Source of the DNA: Fictibacillus solisalsi
Lineage (GTDB): Bacteria > Bacillota > Bacilli > Bacillales > Fictibacillaceae
Length of the DNA stretch: 64,000 nt
Assembly (NCBI RefSeq): GCF_900103485.1
Contig: NZ_FNHW01000001.1
Span: forward strand, 2,749,057 to 2,813,056
Direction of reading: 5' to 3'
This document shows, in pieces, positions 46,624-55,307 of the stretch (position 1 is its first letter; each line of letters begins with the position of its first letter). Both the position numbers and the translations under genes were made by a program. Below the pieces are notes generated by a model. That model saw only the letters and a list, made by a program, of their open reading frames with translations. It was not told the DNA's origin and did not search any database.

Positions 46624-47871
46624 TTACCGCTGAAGCAGCTCGCGGTGGACTTCCATAATGGTATGTCCGTACATTGCGAAATAAGACAAGACACCAGCCA
46701 GGGCAAGATATAAAAGAAGGACCACAATTTTTGTTTTTAAGCTGGCCACATAATAATTCTTGCGGCGGTCCACTTCCTCTTGCTGGGTTCCCGCCTCCTC
46801 CTTTACTGCCAAAAGATAGGCTTCCACGACCTTTTCAGGACGGCCGCCTTCGGGCTCAGCACCCATAACATCTTCCCCGTACTGAAACTTCTGTTCAGCA
46901 AGCAGACGTTCCTTTTCCCTTTCTTTCATCACTTCATGCTTGTATAGAAAAAGAAAATATTTTTCCCTCTTTTGCAACAGGTTAATTTCCGTCAGCATCG
47001 CGCCTTTTTTCAGTCGTTTTTTATCATGAACAAAAGGCAAGGTAAAACCTGAAGGAAGATTGCGGATCAACCGTTCCTTTTCAACTCTCCCTTCATCGAT
47101 AAAGGTATCTACGATATATGGGAAATTGGGAAGATCGCGATATTCCTCCATCTCTCGAACCAGATCATGAATTTTTTCTTCTTCATTCTGATGAAGCTCC
47201 AGCGACTGCCTGCTCTCCTGCAGTACATAATCCTCTCTCACTCTTCTCCACCACGTGGCAATCCCAAACAGGAAGATAAGAAAGATAATCGGGTCAGGAG
47301 AAATAAACATGTACGGAATCATACAGATCAGGCCAAGCAGCCATAGTTTGGTAGAAAGGACACCAACAATTCGTCCCCCGTCAAGGGGAGAGACCGGGAA
47401 CAAGTTGAACAGATTAATAAATGCGCCCAAAAAGACAACCAAGCCCCAGAAAGGCGACCCTTGCGTTTCATACAGGTAAACCGCGGGAAGGAACGAAAGC
47501 AGGCCGAACAATGGGCCGGCATAAGCCACAAACGCTTCATCCTTTGCATTTTTCGGCATTTCTTTCATGCCGATCACCGCTCCCATAAACGGTATAAAAA
47601 TAGCCGGTGAGGTCGCTATTCCCTTCCGTTTCATGGCCACCAGATGACCCATTTCATGCACAAACAGCAAATAGACGAGGGCCACGGCAAATTTCCACCC
47701 GAAAAACATGGCATATGCACCTACGGATACAAACATGGAAGCCAATGTTGCAAATTTCCCCAGCTTTAATAAACCAAAAACCCATTTTAATTTACCTAAT
47801 AAAAACAATCCGATCCCAGCCAAAACCGTCCAAATCCTCGACTGGTTTTTCTTTTCAGCTCTTTCAGCCAT
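46624..47871 (-). CDS. Site-2-type (M50) membrane zinc metalloprotease
   Basis: 415 residues. Helices from about 17 to 230 include the zinc motif LFVHEMGHLVAMKR (HExxH, about 64-77) and the third ligand in VSPLDGGRIVGVL (about 157-169). A soluble region (about 235-375) follows, then one C-terminal helix (about 385-405). It cuts proteins inside the membrane. Longer than the minimal YwhC-type enzymes. The target is unknown; stand-alone gene. Confidence 0.88.
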   Translation of the reverse strand: MAERAEKKNQSRIWTVLAGIGLFLLGKLKWVFGLLKLGKFATLASMFVSVGAYAMFFGWKFAVALVYLLFVHEMGHLVAMKRKGIATSPAIFIPFMGAVIGMKEMPKNAKDEAFVAYAGPLFGLLSFLPAVYLYETQGSPFWGLVVFLGAFINLFNLFPVSPLDGGRIVGVLSTKLWLLGLICMIPYMFISPDPIIFLIFLFGIATWWRRVREDYVLQESRQSLELHQNEEEKIHDLVREMEEYRDLPNFPYIVDTFIDEGRVEKERLIRNLPSGFTLPFVHDKKRLKKGAMLTEINLLQKREKYFLFLYKHEVMKEREKERLLAEQKFQYGEDVMGAEPEGGRPEKVVEAYLLAVKEEAGTQQEEVDRRKNYYVASLKTKIVVLLLYLALAGVLSYFAMYGHTIMEVHRELLQR

Positions 47872-47978
47872 TCATCATTCCTCCAATAAAATTCACGGAA
47901 AGAAAGTAAGAAACTGTCATTCTTCTAAAACCATACCATATATACGGTTGAAAGAGAAAAAAGTTACAGAACACAAGA

Positions 47979-48004
47979 AAAACTGCCGAAGGTTCGGCAG
48001 TTTT
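47979..48004 (-). terminator. Terminator of the bile acid:sodium symporter family gene
   Basis: Perfect 12-bp stem AAAACTGCCGAA GG TTCGGCAGTTTT overlapping the stop codon. Confidence 0.85.
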
Positions 48005-48980
48005 ACGCTGTTTTAGATGAAGGGCGGTCTCCCTTTGCCTCCAATTTTTCAGCCTGCTTTCTGTAATAGGTCGCCACCAGAGCGCCTGAAATGTTATGCC
48101 AGACACTGAATATCGCACTCGGTACAGCAGCAAGCGGAGAGAAATGGACACTAGCCAGTCCTGCTCCTAACGCGGAATTCTGCATGCCCACTTCGATGGA
48201 GATCGCTTTTTGTTTTGGCGGGCTCATCTTGAACAGACGCGCAGCCCAGTACCCAAGCAATAATCCAAGCATGTTATGCAGAACAACCACCGCGAAAATA
48301 GCAAGCCCGGTGGATGCAATCTGCTCTTTGCTTCCGCCAACAACCGCTCCAACGATGGCCACAATACAGATAACCGAAACAAGCGGAAGGACCTTCACAC
48401 CAGCTTCCACTTTTTGGCCAAGCAGCATCTTTACGATAATGCCAAGAACAATCGGGATGATGATCATTTGGGCTATTGATACAAATAAATCACCGGGTGA
48501 AACAGGAAGCCATTTGCTTGCAAATAATAAAATCAATGATGGCGTCAAAATGGGGGCAAGCACCGTGGATACAGACGTTACAGCAACGGACAGCGCAGTG
48601 TCCCCTTTTGCCAGATAGGTCATCACATTGGAGGCAGTTCCGCCTGGACAGCAGCCAACAAGAATAACACCAACCGCGACTTGCGGCGATAACGGCAGTA
48701 AGGTTGCCAGCCCGAATGCAAGCAGCGGCATAATGATAAATTGAGCCGCCACACCAATCGCTACGTCTTTGGGCCGTTTGGCGACTTCCTTAAAGTCAGA
48801 GCCGGACAGGGTCAATCCCATGCCGAACATAATAATCCCCAGCAGCCACACGATATAGTTTCCGATCCATGTAAACCCTTGAGGATAAATAAAAGCGGCC
48901 GCTGCCATTAATAGCACCCAGACCGCAAACGTGTTGCCGAAAAAAGCACTGACTTTCTCTAACGCTTTCACACTTCTCAC
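48003..48980 (-). CDS. Bile acid:sodium symporter (BASS) family transporter
   Basis: 325 residues, about nine to ten helices. The motifs LVGCCPGGTASNVMTYLAKGDTALSV (about 104-129) and ISIEVGMQNSALGAGLA (about 267-283) are the BASS sodium-site crossover regions. B. subtilis YocS is a close type. It carries an organic anion with sodium; the substrate (pantoate, bile acid-like or other) is unknown. Promoter TTGTTA-N16-TATAAT near 49004-49031. Confidence 0.88.
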   Translation of the reverse strand: MRSVKALEKVSAFFGNTFAVWVLLMAAAAFIYPQGFTWIGNYIVWLLGIIMFGMGLTLSGSDFKEVAKRPKDVAIGVAAQFIIMPLLAFGLATLLPLSPQVAVGVILVGCCPGGTASNVMTYLAKGDTALSVAVTSVSTVLAPILTPSLILLFASKWLPVSPGDLFVSIAQMIIIPIVLGIIVKMLLGQKVEAGVKVLPLVSVICIVAIVGAVVGGSKEQIASTGLAIFAVVVLHNMLGLLLGYWAARLFKMSPPKQKAISIEVGMQNSALGAGLASVHFSPLAAVPSAIFSVWHNISGALVATYYRKQAEKLEAKGDRPSSKTA

Positions 48981-49054
48981 TCCTAAATTTTTGTATTCTT
49001 TGTATTATAACGTATTTTCTGAATATAACAACAACCACTTTCCTTAAAAAAGAC

Positions 49055-49100
49055 CAAAAAAAAACAAAGGATCCTTCCATGAACATGGATAGATTCTTTG
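49055..49100 (-). terminator. Terminator of the lrgA-lrgB-FbpA-like unit
   Basis: CAAAGGATC ... GATTCTTTG with inner CCATG/CATGG pairing and nine T on the minus strand. Confidence 0.85.
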
Positions 49101-49126
49101 CTCTTTTATTGAATTCTATTATTTTA

Positions 49127-49267
49127 CTAACAAAAAGGCTTCATTTTTAAGGTTTGATATTCTTTCAAAAGCTCTTCTAATGTCAATTCATGAAGATGCC
49201 CATTTTCTGATTTATAAAAACCTGCTTCGATCAGTTTTGTAATCAGAATTTCCTTTTTCTGTTCCAT
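49127..49267 (-). CDS. FbpA-like small protein (46 aa)
   Basis: Tiny gene missed by longer-ORF filters. The product has MEQKKEILITKLIEAGFYK then an acidic LHELTLEELLKEYQ helix and ends KPFC. This K-L-I-x-x-G-x-Y-K ... L-x-x-L-T-L-x-E-L pattern is that of the Fur-regulated basic protein A (FbpA) family of Bacillus. AAAGGGGA lies 7 bases before the ATG. It starts 18 bases after lrgB, before a strong terminator, so it is read from the lrgAB transcript. No Fur box was seen nearby. Confidence 0.75.
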   Translation of the reverse strand: MEQKKEILITKLIEAGFYKSENGHLHELTLEELLKEYQTLKMKPFC

Positions 49268-49285
49268 TACAAAAATCCCCTTTCT

Positions 49286-49987
49286 CTATAGATATGCTGT
49301 TAACAGCATGCCCATAGGAATTGTTACTGAAACCAGAATGGCGGTTGTTGTCATTCCCACACTTCCCATTGCTCCTTCTTCCTCTCCCCATTGGAAGGAA
49401 CGATTTGCGCCAAGCGCCTGAGCAGATATCCCCATCGCCAGACCGCGTGCCGTTTTGCTCTTAATGTTGCACCCATCCAGCACATGTGGACCGACGATCA
49501 ACGAAAAAAGAGCAGAAATCAGCACAAAAAGAATGGTTAGCGGTGCTGTTCCGCCAAGGGTACTGGCCACAGACAAAGCAACTGGCAGTGTGGCGGTTTT
49601 GGGCAGCAGCGACGCCACAACATCCCCCTTTAAACCAAGGAGGAACGCAACTACTAAAGAAGAGGCAACACCTGCCATCCCGCCGCTTACTATTCCAACG
49701 GTGATTTTTTTGATGTTTTTCTTAATCATCGGAAATTGCTTATAAATAGGAATGGCCAATGAAACAATTCCCGTCTGGAGCAGAAGAGAAAAGATTTTGC
49801 TTCCCTTTTCATAAGATTTCACATCCATATGCAGGAACGGTAGTAAAAGAAAAAGAAGTAACGTTACCGTATATAAAGGATTGAGCCAGGACTTCTGATT
49901 GGATTTGCGGTAAATTCTCAGACCGAATAAATAGGTCAATGCTGTAGCCACTACACTTAACAGGGTGTTGCCAAACATGATAATCAT
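49286..49987 (-). CDS. lrgB: LrgB-family antiholin-like membrane protein
   Basis: 233 residues with seven or so helices. The motif FALLPKTATLPVALSVASTLGGTAPLTILFV-type region (about 123-155) is the LrgB/CidB signature. Acts with LrgA in membrane permeability, pyruvate-related transport or cell lysis control. The start overlaps the end of lrgA by 4 bases. Confidence 0.92.
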   Translation of the reverse strand: MIIMFGNTLLSVVATALTYLFGLRIYRKSNQKSWLNPLYTVTLLLFLLLPFLHMDVKSYEKGSKIFSLLLQTGIVSLAIPIYKQFPMIKKNIKKITVGIVSGGMAGVASSLVVAFLLGLKGDVVASLLPKTATLPVALSVASTLGGTAPLTILFVLISALFSLIVGPHVLDGCNIKSKTARGLAMGISAQALGANRSFQWGEEEGAMGSVGMTTTAILVSVTIPMGMLLTAYL

Positions 49988-50346
49988 CCGTTTCTCCTCC
50001 TTTTTCTCTTTTCATATAATTCCACAGAGTAGCCTGTTCCTAATAAAATGCACAAACTGCTCAATGAAAGAACAAGGAGCACTTTCCATAGCTGGATGTG
50101 AACCGCTCCCCAGTTCAATAACAGGCCCACAACTGGCGGAATAAAAAGCAAGGTCATGTGACGGAGATGGGAATTTGCGACACCTTCCACCCATCTTAAT
50201 TTTACAACTCCAGTCAGCAGGCCGAGCAACAGCAAAAACATCCCCAGTATACTTCCGGGAATCGGCAAGTGAAAAACAGATGACAGTGCGTTTCCGGCTG
50301 CCAGGGTGGCGAGGATGATCACGAACTGCATGATGAAACGTAACAA
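49984..50346 (-). CDS. lrgA: LrgA/CidA-family holin-like membrane protein
   Basis: 120 residues, four helices, with the family core LPIPGSILGMFLLLLGLLTGVVKL (about 27-50). First gene of the lrgAB unit. No LytSR two-component genes are adjacent. Divergent from tnrA with a TnrA box 114 bases upstream of its start. Confidence 0.92.
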   Translation of the reverse strand: MLRFIMQFVIILATLAAGNALSSVFHLPIPGSILGMFLLLLGLLTGVVKLRWVEGVANSHLRHMTLLFIPPVVGLLLNWGAVHIQLWKVLLVLSLSSLCILLGTGYSVELYEKRKRRRNG

Positions 50347-50459
50347 AGGCTTCTCTCCCCTCGTCCGGAATAATTGATTTCAGTATACGAAAGGAACAGG
50401 AAAAAATCTCTCAACCTGTAAGATAACCTTCCGGCTTTTTTTCACACCTCCAATTCCTA

Positions 50460-50476
50460 TGTCAGAAAATCTAACA
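50460..50476. promoter_or_regulatory. Perfect TnrA box between lrgA and tnrA
   Basis: TGTCAGAAAATCTAACA fits TGTNA-N7-TNACA exactly. Its centre lies about 50 bases before the likely tnrA start (-10 TATAGT at 50506-50511), the position used by TnrA-activated promoters. Confidence 0.85.
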
Positions 50477-50555
50477 TACCACTTTTCATTCTATTCAGAA
50501 AGCTTTATAGTAATGGAAAGAACTTCGTGCCACCACTGATAAAGGAGTGATGTGG

Positions 50556-50885
50556 GTGTCTTATGAGAGTTCATCATATAAAGAGAAAAAAGTGATTTCC
50601 ATCGGCACGGTTAAAGACTTAACAGGGTTATCAGTGAGACAAATCCGGTATTATGAAGAGCGGAATTTAATCTTTCCCGCCCGTACGGAAAAAGGCACAC
50701 GCAAGTATTCCTTTTCAGATGTGGAGATGCTGATGAGCATAGCAGACAAGAGAGAAGACGGGGTTCAGACGCATGAGATCAGGAAGGAGCTGAAAAAAGC
50801 ACAGGAGCACATCCAAAAGGAAAAATTGCGGGATACGATGATTAGGGGGCAGTTGAACGCGCATTTCAATATGATAAAAAGATAA
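50556..50885 (+). CDS. tnrA: Nitrogen regulator TnrA (MerR family)
   Basis: 109 residues. The MerR-type winged helix [48 protein letters not shown] (positions about 12-60, shown here only in outline) is nearly identical to B. subtilis TnrA/GlnR, and the C-terminus GQLNAHF is the TnrA segment that binds feedback-inhibited glutamine synthetase. The GTG at 50556 is chosen: AAAGGAG lies 8 bases upstream and the length fits; earlier GTG/ATG codons are too close. Activates nitrogen-limitation genes; a TnrA box in its promoter indicates autoactivation. Confidence 0.95.
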   Translation: MSYESSSYKEKKVISIGTVKDLTGLSVRQIRYYEERNLIFPARTEKGTRKYSFSDVEMLMSIADKREDGVQTHEIRKELKKAQEHIQKEKLRDTMIRGQLNAHFNMIKR

Positions 50886-50887
50886 AA

Positions 50888-50931
50888 AAACCAGTTTCTC
50901 AGAACCCAGACCTGAGAAGCTGGTTTTTCTA
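50888..50931 (+). terminator. Terminator of tnrA
   Basis: AAACCAG-T-TTCTCAG / CTGAGAA-G-CTGGTTT followed by TT. Confidence 0.85.
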
Positions 50932-51016
50932 TTTTGTCCCGTGTTTACAGCTGGATGATTCAGGGAATTTTCATTCTAATCATGAAACAACATTAACCGT
51001 TCAGGAGATGAAATGT

Positions 51017-52612
51017 ATGGTGTCCAATCAAAACAATGGAACATTTAAACGAAGGTTAAGCACACTCGATCTCACGTTTCTCGGGCTTGGCTCCATCATT
51101 GGATCGGGCTGGCTTTATGCTGCAGCCACAGGAGCCCAGTATGCGGGCCCCTATGCCTGGGTTTCCTGGATCATTGGGGCAGTCATCATCATGATGATCG
51201 GGCTGGTATACGCTGAGCTTGGGGCAGCCATGCCTGTAGCGGGAGGTTTTGTCCGCTACCCGGATTTTACCCATGGATCTGTCGTCGGCTTTTTGATCGG
51301 TTTCATCTCCATGCTGGCCTACTCGGCAGTCATCAGTATTGAATCCCAGGCCGTCCGGGGCTATTTGGAGTATTGGTTTGACAGTCTCGGCCACAAGGAT
51401 GGAACACCAACCATTGGGGGATTTGCTGTACAGATCGGATTAATTCTTCTCTTCTTTATCCTTAACTATTGGAGTGTCGCGTTGTTTGGAAAGATCAATA
51501 CCTTTCTTACCGTTTTTAAATTCGTTGTTCCCTCTATCATCATCATCGTTTTATTTATGCATTTTGATGCTTCCAATTTTGCCGTCACCGGCGCATCGCC
51601 CGGGGGAACAAAAGGAATCTTCGCAGCGGTTACTGGTGCCGGAATCGTATTCGCCTTTAACGGCTTCCGTCAGCCGATTGAATTTGCCGGAGAAGCCCGC
51701 CGCCCCGAGAAAAGTATCCCTTTTGCCATTATTTACTCGGTCCTGATTGGTCTAATGATTTATATGCTCCTGCAGATTGCGTATATCGGGGCTGTACCTT
51801 CCGGCATGCTCAGCGAAGGCTGGAGCGGCCTTCACTTCGATTCTCCTTGGGCAGATTTGGCTACTGCACTGGGTGTTGTCTGGCTCGCCAATCTTGTACT
51901 TGTAGATGCCGTCATCTCTCCTTCAGCCACCGGAAATATCTACTTTTCGGCAACTGCCCGCTCATTGTTTGCCTGGGCAAAAAACGGCTACTTTTTTAAA
52001 ATTTTTCGTAAGATCGATAAGAAAAGCGGACTCCCAAGAGCTGCTCTTTGGCTTACATTGGCGCTGGCGATCATTTGGATGCTCCCTTACCGCTTTCAGG
52101 CGTGGGCTGATTTGGTCGATGCGAGCACCTCGTTAAAAGCGCTGACGTTTGTGGTTGGTCCCGTGTCGCTCATGTCGCTCAGGAAAAAGCTTCCGGAGCT
52201 TAAACGCCCCTTCTTGCTAAAAGGTGCCCAAGTGGTTACCCCGCTGGCATTTGTGGGAGCAACCCTGGTGATTTATTGGAGCAAGTGGAAGGTTGTTTCT
52301 TTTATCATTCCGATCATCATCCTCTCCCTCATCCTTTATTTTATCGCTGCTTACCGTTCCTCTTCCTTTTCAAAAGAAGAGATAAAATTGCACCTGAAAT
52401 CCGGATGGTGGCTCATTATCTATTATTTGTTCCTGCTCGCCATGTCCTTTGTTGGCAGCTATGGCCCTGGAACAAAGACAGATCATCTTATTCACGCCCC
52501 GTGGGATACCCTTGTTGCTGCTATTCTTTCTCCCATTTTCTATTACTGGGGCGTCCATGCCGGACTTGAAGATCCGAACATTGAAACGGATGATGTTGAA
52601 CCCACTCATTAA
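51017..52612 (+). CDS. APC-family amino acid permease
   Basis: 531 residues from ATG 51017 (AGGAG 9 bases upstream; the ATG at 51008 abuts the site). About twelve to fourteen helices. The first helix LGLGSIIGSGWLYAAATGAQYAGP (about 18-41) carries the substrate-binding G-S-G motif; FNGFRQPIEFAGEARRPEKSIP (about 216-237) is typical of this permease branch. Substrate unknown. Downstream of tnrA but separated by its terminator; I see no second TnrA box directly in front. Confidence 0.88.
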   Translation: MVSNQNNGTFKRRLSTLDLTFLGLGSIIGSGWLYAAATGAQYAGPYAWVSWIIGAVIIMMIGLVYAELGAAMPVAGGFVRYPDFTHGSVVGFLIGFISMLAYSAVISIESQAVRGYLEYWFDSLGHKDGTPTIGGFAVQIGLILLFFILNYWSVALFGKINTFLTVFKFVVPSIIIIVLFMHFDASNFAVTGASPGGTKGIFAAVTGAGIVFAFNGFRQPIEFAGEARRPEKSIPFAIIYSVLIGLMIYMLLQIAYIGAVPSGMLSEGWSGLHFDSPWADLATALGVVWLANLVLVDAVISPSATGNIYFSATARSLFAWAKNGYFFKIFRKIDKKSGLPRAALWLTLALAIIWMLPYRFQAWADLVDASTSLKALTFVVGPVSLMSLRKKLPELKRPFLLKGAQVVTPLAFVGATLVIYWSKWKVVSFIIPIIILSLILYFIAAYRSSSFSKEEIKLHLKSGWWLIIYYLFLLAMSFVGSYGPGTKTDHLIHAPWDTLVAAILSPIFYYWGVHAGLEDPNIETDDVEPTH

Positions 52613-52616
52613 TGCA

Positions 52617-52638
52617 CCCTGCATTTGCAGGGCTTTTT
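52617..52638 (+). terminator. Terminator of the permease gene
   Basis: CCCTGC ATTT GCAGGG followed by TTTTT. Confidence 0.8.
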
Positions 52639-52686
52639 CTTTGTATGTAAGAAGGTGATTGATAAGATAAGCAGAAGGGAATACAA

Positions 52687-52700
52687 TGTAAGCGTTTCGA
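52687..52700. promoter_or_regulatory. Possible catabolite-repression (cre) site before dhaK
   Basis: TGTAAGCGTTTCGA matches the CcpA consensus TGWAANCGNTNWCA at all but two positions. Confidence 0.45.
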
Positions 52701-52728
52701 ATTTTCATACTGATAAGGAGAGATGACG

Positions 52729-53715
52729 TTGGATAAACTCTTGCAGGATCCTAATCAATTTGTAACAGACATCGTTGATGGACTCGTTCGCTCCCATCCT
52801 GATTACTATGAAAAGGTAGAAGGTGTAAATGTCATTAAACGCAAAGACGGCACCCCTTCAGGCCAAGTGGGGCTGGTTTCGGGAGGAGGCAGCGGCCATG
52901 AACCCGCACATGCAGGCTACGTGGGTGAAGGCATGCTGAGTGCAGCCGTGTGCGGTGAGGTATTTACCTCACCGACGCCGGATATGGTGCTTGAGGGAAT
53001 CAAGGCAGCTGACGGCGGCGCAGGCGTGCTGCTGATCGTCAAAAATTATTCAGGTGATGTTATGAATTTTGACATGGCCAAGGAACTCGCCGAACTTGAA
53101 GGCATACAGGTTGAAACGGTTATTGTTAATGATGATATTGCTATTAAAAATATGGAAGACCGGCGCGGTGTGGCAGGAACGGTTTTTGTTCATAAAATTG
53201 CCGGCGCAGCTGCCGCAGCGGGAAAATCGCTCGCAGAAGTCAAAAAGGCAGCACAAAAAGCCATCGATCAGGTTCGTTCCATCGGCATGGCCCTTTCCCC
53301 GTGTTATATGCCCGAAAGCGGCAAGCCCGGCTTTGAGCTTCACGAAAACGAAATGGAAATCGGCATCGGCATACACGGTGAAAAGGGCATTGAACGGAAA
53401 GCTGTAGCTCCCGTGAATGAGATTGTGACAGAGCTGCTCGATCGGCTGACCGCAGAAGTGACCGACAAACGAATTGCCCTGATGGTGAACGGAATGGGCG
53501 GCACTCCCATCTCAGAACTGTACCTGGCCTGCACCTATGTAAGTAAACAATTAGAGCAAAGAGAATACTTGATTGCCCGCAGCTATACAGGAAACTATAT
53601 GACTTCATTGGAGATGCACGGTTTTTCCATTACCCTGCTGGCTGTGGATGATGAGTTGCTCGGGTACCTGGATGCCCCTTCAAAAACCATTGGATTTCCA
53701 GTGAGGAGTGAATAA
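52729..53715 (+). CDS. dhaK: Dihydroxyacetone kinase subunit DhaK
   Basis: 328 residues from TTG 52729, 8 bases after AAGGAG (the upstream ATG overlaps the site). The substrate subunit binds dihydroxyacetone covalently to a His in GGGSGHEPAHAGYVGEGML (about 50-68). The fold continues with NYSGDVMNF and MVNGMGGTP. Phosphate comes from DhaL-ADP. First gene of dhaKLM; the next gene starts within a few bases. Confidence 0.96.
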   Translation: MDKLLQDPNQFVTDIVDGLVRSHPDYYEKVEGVNVIKRKDGTPSGQVGLVSGGGSGHEPAHAGYVGEGMLSAAVCGEVFTSPTPDMVLEGIKAADGGAGVLLIVKNYSGDVMNFDMAKELAELEGIQVETVIVNDDIAIKNMEDRRGVAGTVFVHKIAGAAAAAGKSLAEVKKAAQKAIDQVRSIGMALSPCYMPESGKPGFELHENEMEIGIGIHGEKGIERKAVAPVNEIVTELLDRLTAEVTDKRIALMVNGMGGTPISELYLACTYVSKQLEQREYLIARSYTGNYMTSLEMHGFSITLLAVDDELLGYLDAPSKTIGFPVRSE

Positions 53716-53716
53716 A

Positions 53717-54319
53717 ATGAAACTGACTACACAAGGTCTAAAAACCGCATTGTTGAATACCGCAGATCAAATTGAAAAGCAAAAAGATAAACTGACGGAC
53801 CTGGACCGTGAAATTGGTGACGGCGACCATGGCATCAACATGTCACGGGGATTTACCGCCGTTAAAAAAGAACTGGAGGATAAAGATTCCTTTGCAGATC
53901 TTGGGGAGCTTTCCAAGCTTGTGGGCATGACACTGATTAAAACGGTCGGCGGCGCATCCGGTCCCCTTTTCGGTACTGTCTTTGTAAAATTCGCGACCAA
54001 GTGGAACGGCAAAAGTTCTGTAGAGGGCGATGAATTATACGAGGGATTTAAAGAGGCTGCGGACGGTGTGGCGGCACGCGGAAAATCCAAAGCCGGCCAG
54101 AAAACCATGCTCGACGTGTGGGAGCCCTTTACCAATGCGCTTAAGAGCGATGAACCGCTTGAGACGGTGATTGAAAAAGCGCTGGCAGATACAAAAGAAT
54201 TGAAAGCGGAAAAAGGACGGGCTTCATACTTCGGCGATGCCTCCAAAGGCCTTCAGGATCCTGGCGCATTGTCCAGTTCCATTCTGCTCCGCCAGATTAC
54301 GGAGGTTCTGAATGGTTAA
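53717..54319 (+). CDS. dhaL: Dihydroxyacetone kinase ADP-binding subunit DhaL
   Basis: 200 residues from ATG 53717 (GAGGAG 8 bases upstream). Barrel of helices holding ADP with Mg via the Asp cluster in DREIGDGDHGINMSRG (about 31-46), plus TVGGASGPLFGTVF and GKSKAGQKTMLDVW. Its bound ADP is rephosphorylated by DhaM. Overlaps dhaM by 8 bases. Confidence 0.96.
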   Translation: MKLTTQGLKTALLNTADQIEKQKDKLTDLDREIGDGDHGINMSRGFTAVKKELEDKDSFADLGELSKLVGMTLIKTVGGASGPLFGTVFVKFATKWNGKSSVEGDELYEGFKEAADGVAARGKSKAGQKTMLDVWEPFTNALKSDEPLETVIEKALADTKELKAEKGRASYFGDASKGLQDPGALSSSILLRQITEVLNG

Positions 54320-54680
54320 CCTCATCCTTGTTTCGCACAGTGAAAAATTAGCTGACGGTTTGAAAGAATTGCTTGCCGAGATGGCAGCCAATGTGGAGAT
54401 CCATAATGCCGGCGGTCTTGACGGCGGAAAAATCGGCACTGATGTCTCCCGAATCGAAAAAGCCTTCTCTTCCATTACAGATGACGCTATTATTCTAACC
54501 GATATAGGATCTGCCACCATGAACGCCGAAATGGCCCTCGAATTATATACCGGTGACCGGGACATTCAATTCAAGGATGTTCCGCTTGTAGAAGGTGCCT
54601 TCCTGGCTGCCGTGCAGAGCGGCCAGGGCCTGTCTGTTGAGCAGATCGTCAAGGCGCTGGAAGCAGAGTTTGCTAAATAG
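54312..54680 (+). CDS. dhaM: Dihydroxyacetone kinase phosphotransfer subunit DhaM
   Basis: 122 residues, the PTS EIIA (mannose-type) domain alone. The phosphorylated His is in LVSHSEKLADG (about 9). Passes phosphate from HPr to DhaL, so dihydroxyacetone is phosphorylated from phosphoenolpyruvate. Short form without HPr or EI fusion. Confidence 0.95.
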   Translation: MVNLILVSHSEKLADGLKELLAEMAANVEIHNAGGLDGGKIGTDVSRIEKAFSSITDDAIILTDIGSATMNAEMALELYTGDRDIQFKDVPLVEGAFLAAVQSGQGLSVEQIVKALEAEFAK

Positions 54681-54691
54681 GAAATAAGAGA

Positions 54692-54722
54692 AGCCCCGGA
54701 GGTGAGAAGATTCCGGGGCTTT
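54692..54722 (+). terminator. Terminator of dhaKLM
   Basis: AAGCCCCGGA ... TCCGGGGCTT followed by TGTTTTT. Confidence 0.85.
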
Positions 54723-54755
54723 GTTTTTATCTGTAACGAAAATCTATGTCTCCAT

Positions 54756-54839
54756 TTAATGAAATAGCAGGTAAATAAATTCCTCTTTTACTATAGCCAG
54801 GTCTTCCAGTTCATCGGGAGTGACTCTGATTCGACTCAT
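54756..54839 (-). pseudogene. Truncated WXG100-type ORF (27 aa)
   Basis: AGGAG lies 8 bases before an ATG that opens MSRIRVTPDELEDLA and then ends after 27 codons (VKEEFIYLLFH-stop). The opening matches the start of WXG100/YukE-like proteins (IRVTPEEL), which are normally about 95 residues long. It overlaps the end of the upstream WXG-like gene by 29 bases. It looks like the start of a deleted type VII secretion substrate gene; a functional micropeptide is possible but less likely. Confidence 0.5.
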
Positions 54840-55137
54840 GCAGCTTCTCCTGTCTCTCCATCTCATCGGCCTGCTCTCTCAGCCGGACCGCTTCCCGACG
54901 CAGCGCATCTTTTAGCTGCTCTCCAAGGCTTGCCGAAGCAAAGTGGGTGCTTGCCGCTTCCGACATAATTTGCTGATACGATGCTTTGCTTTTGCTTTCC
55001 CAGCTCGAAGCCTTGGTCAATACCCGGTTTCGGTCCCATCTCAGCTGGTCCAACTTTTGCATCGACTCCTGAACTTTACCGTAATACCAGTCCAGCATCT
55101 CAGCCTGCATCCGGTATTTTTGCTTATCAAAAATCAT
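54811..55137 (-). CDS. WXG100/DUF5082-like helical protein (first paralog)
   Basis: 108 residues, all helical: a long helix (about 5-40), a turn with SSWESKSKASYQQIMSEA (about 44-61) and a second helix (about 70-102). The W-E-S turn occupies the place of the WXG motif in ESAT-6-like and YwqH-type proteins. No signal peptide. Paralog of 61791-62138, about 60% identical by eye, including the upstream GGCGGTGAA site. No EssC or LXG toxin genes are in the window. Assignment to type VII systems is inference. Confidence 0.7.
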   Translation of the reverse strand: MIFDKQKYRMQAEMLDWYYGKVQESMQKLDQLRWDRNRVLTKASSWESKSKASYQQIMSEAASTHFASASLGEQLKDALRREAVRLREQADEMERQEKLHESNQSHSR

Positions 55138-55263
55138 ACGTTCACCGCCTGCTCAATCTCTTGTGTTTCTATTGTAAAAAACAAAGAAGGATGGAGGTAC
55201 TAGACTAAGTTCCTAATAATTGTAATCATTCGGGATGTTTGGACTAGAAACGACAAAAAAAGC

Positions 55264-55292
55264 GCCGTTCCTCCTCTATATGGAAGATCGGC
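55264..55292 (-). terminator. Terminator of the monooxygenase-like gene
   Basis: GCCG-TTCC ... GGAA-GA-TCGGC stem and seven T on the minus strand. Confidence 0.6.
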
Positions 55293-55307
55293 ACTAATTT
55301 TGTTGTT

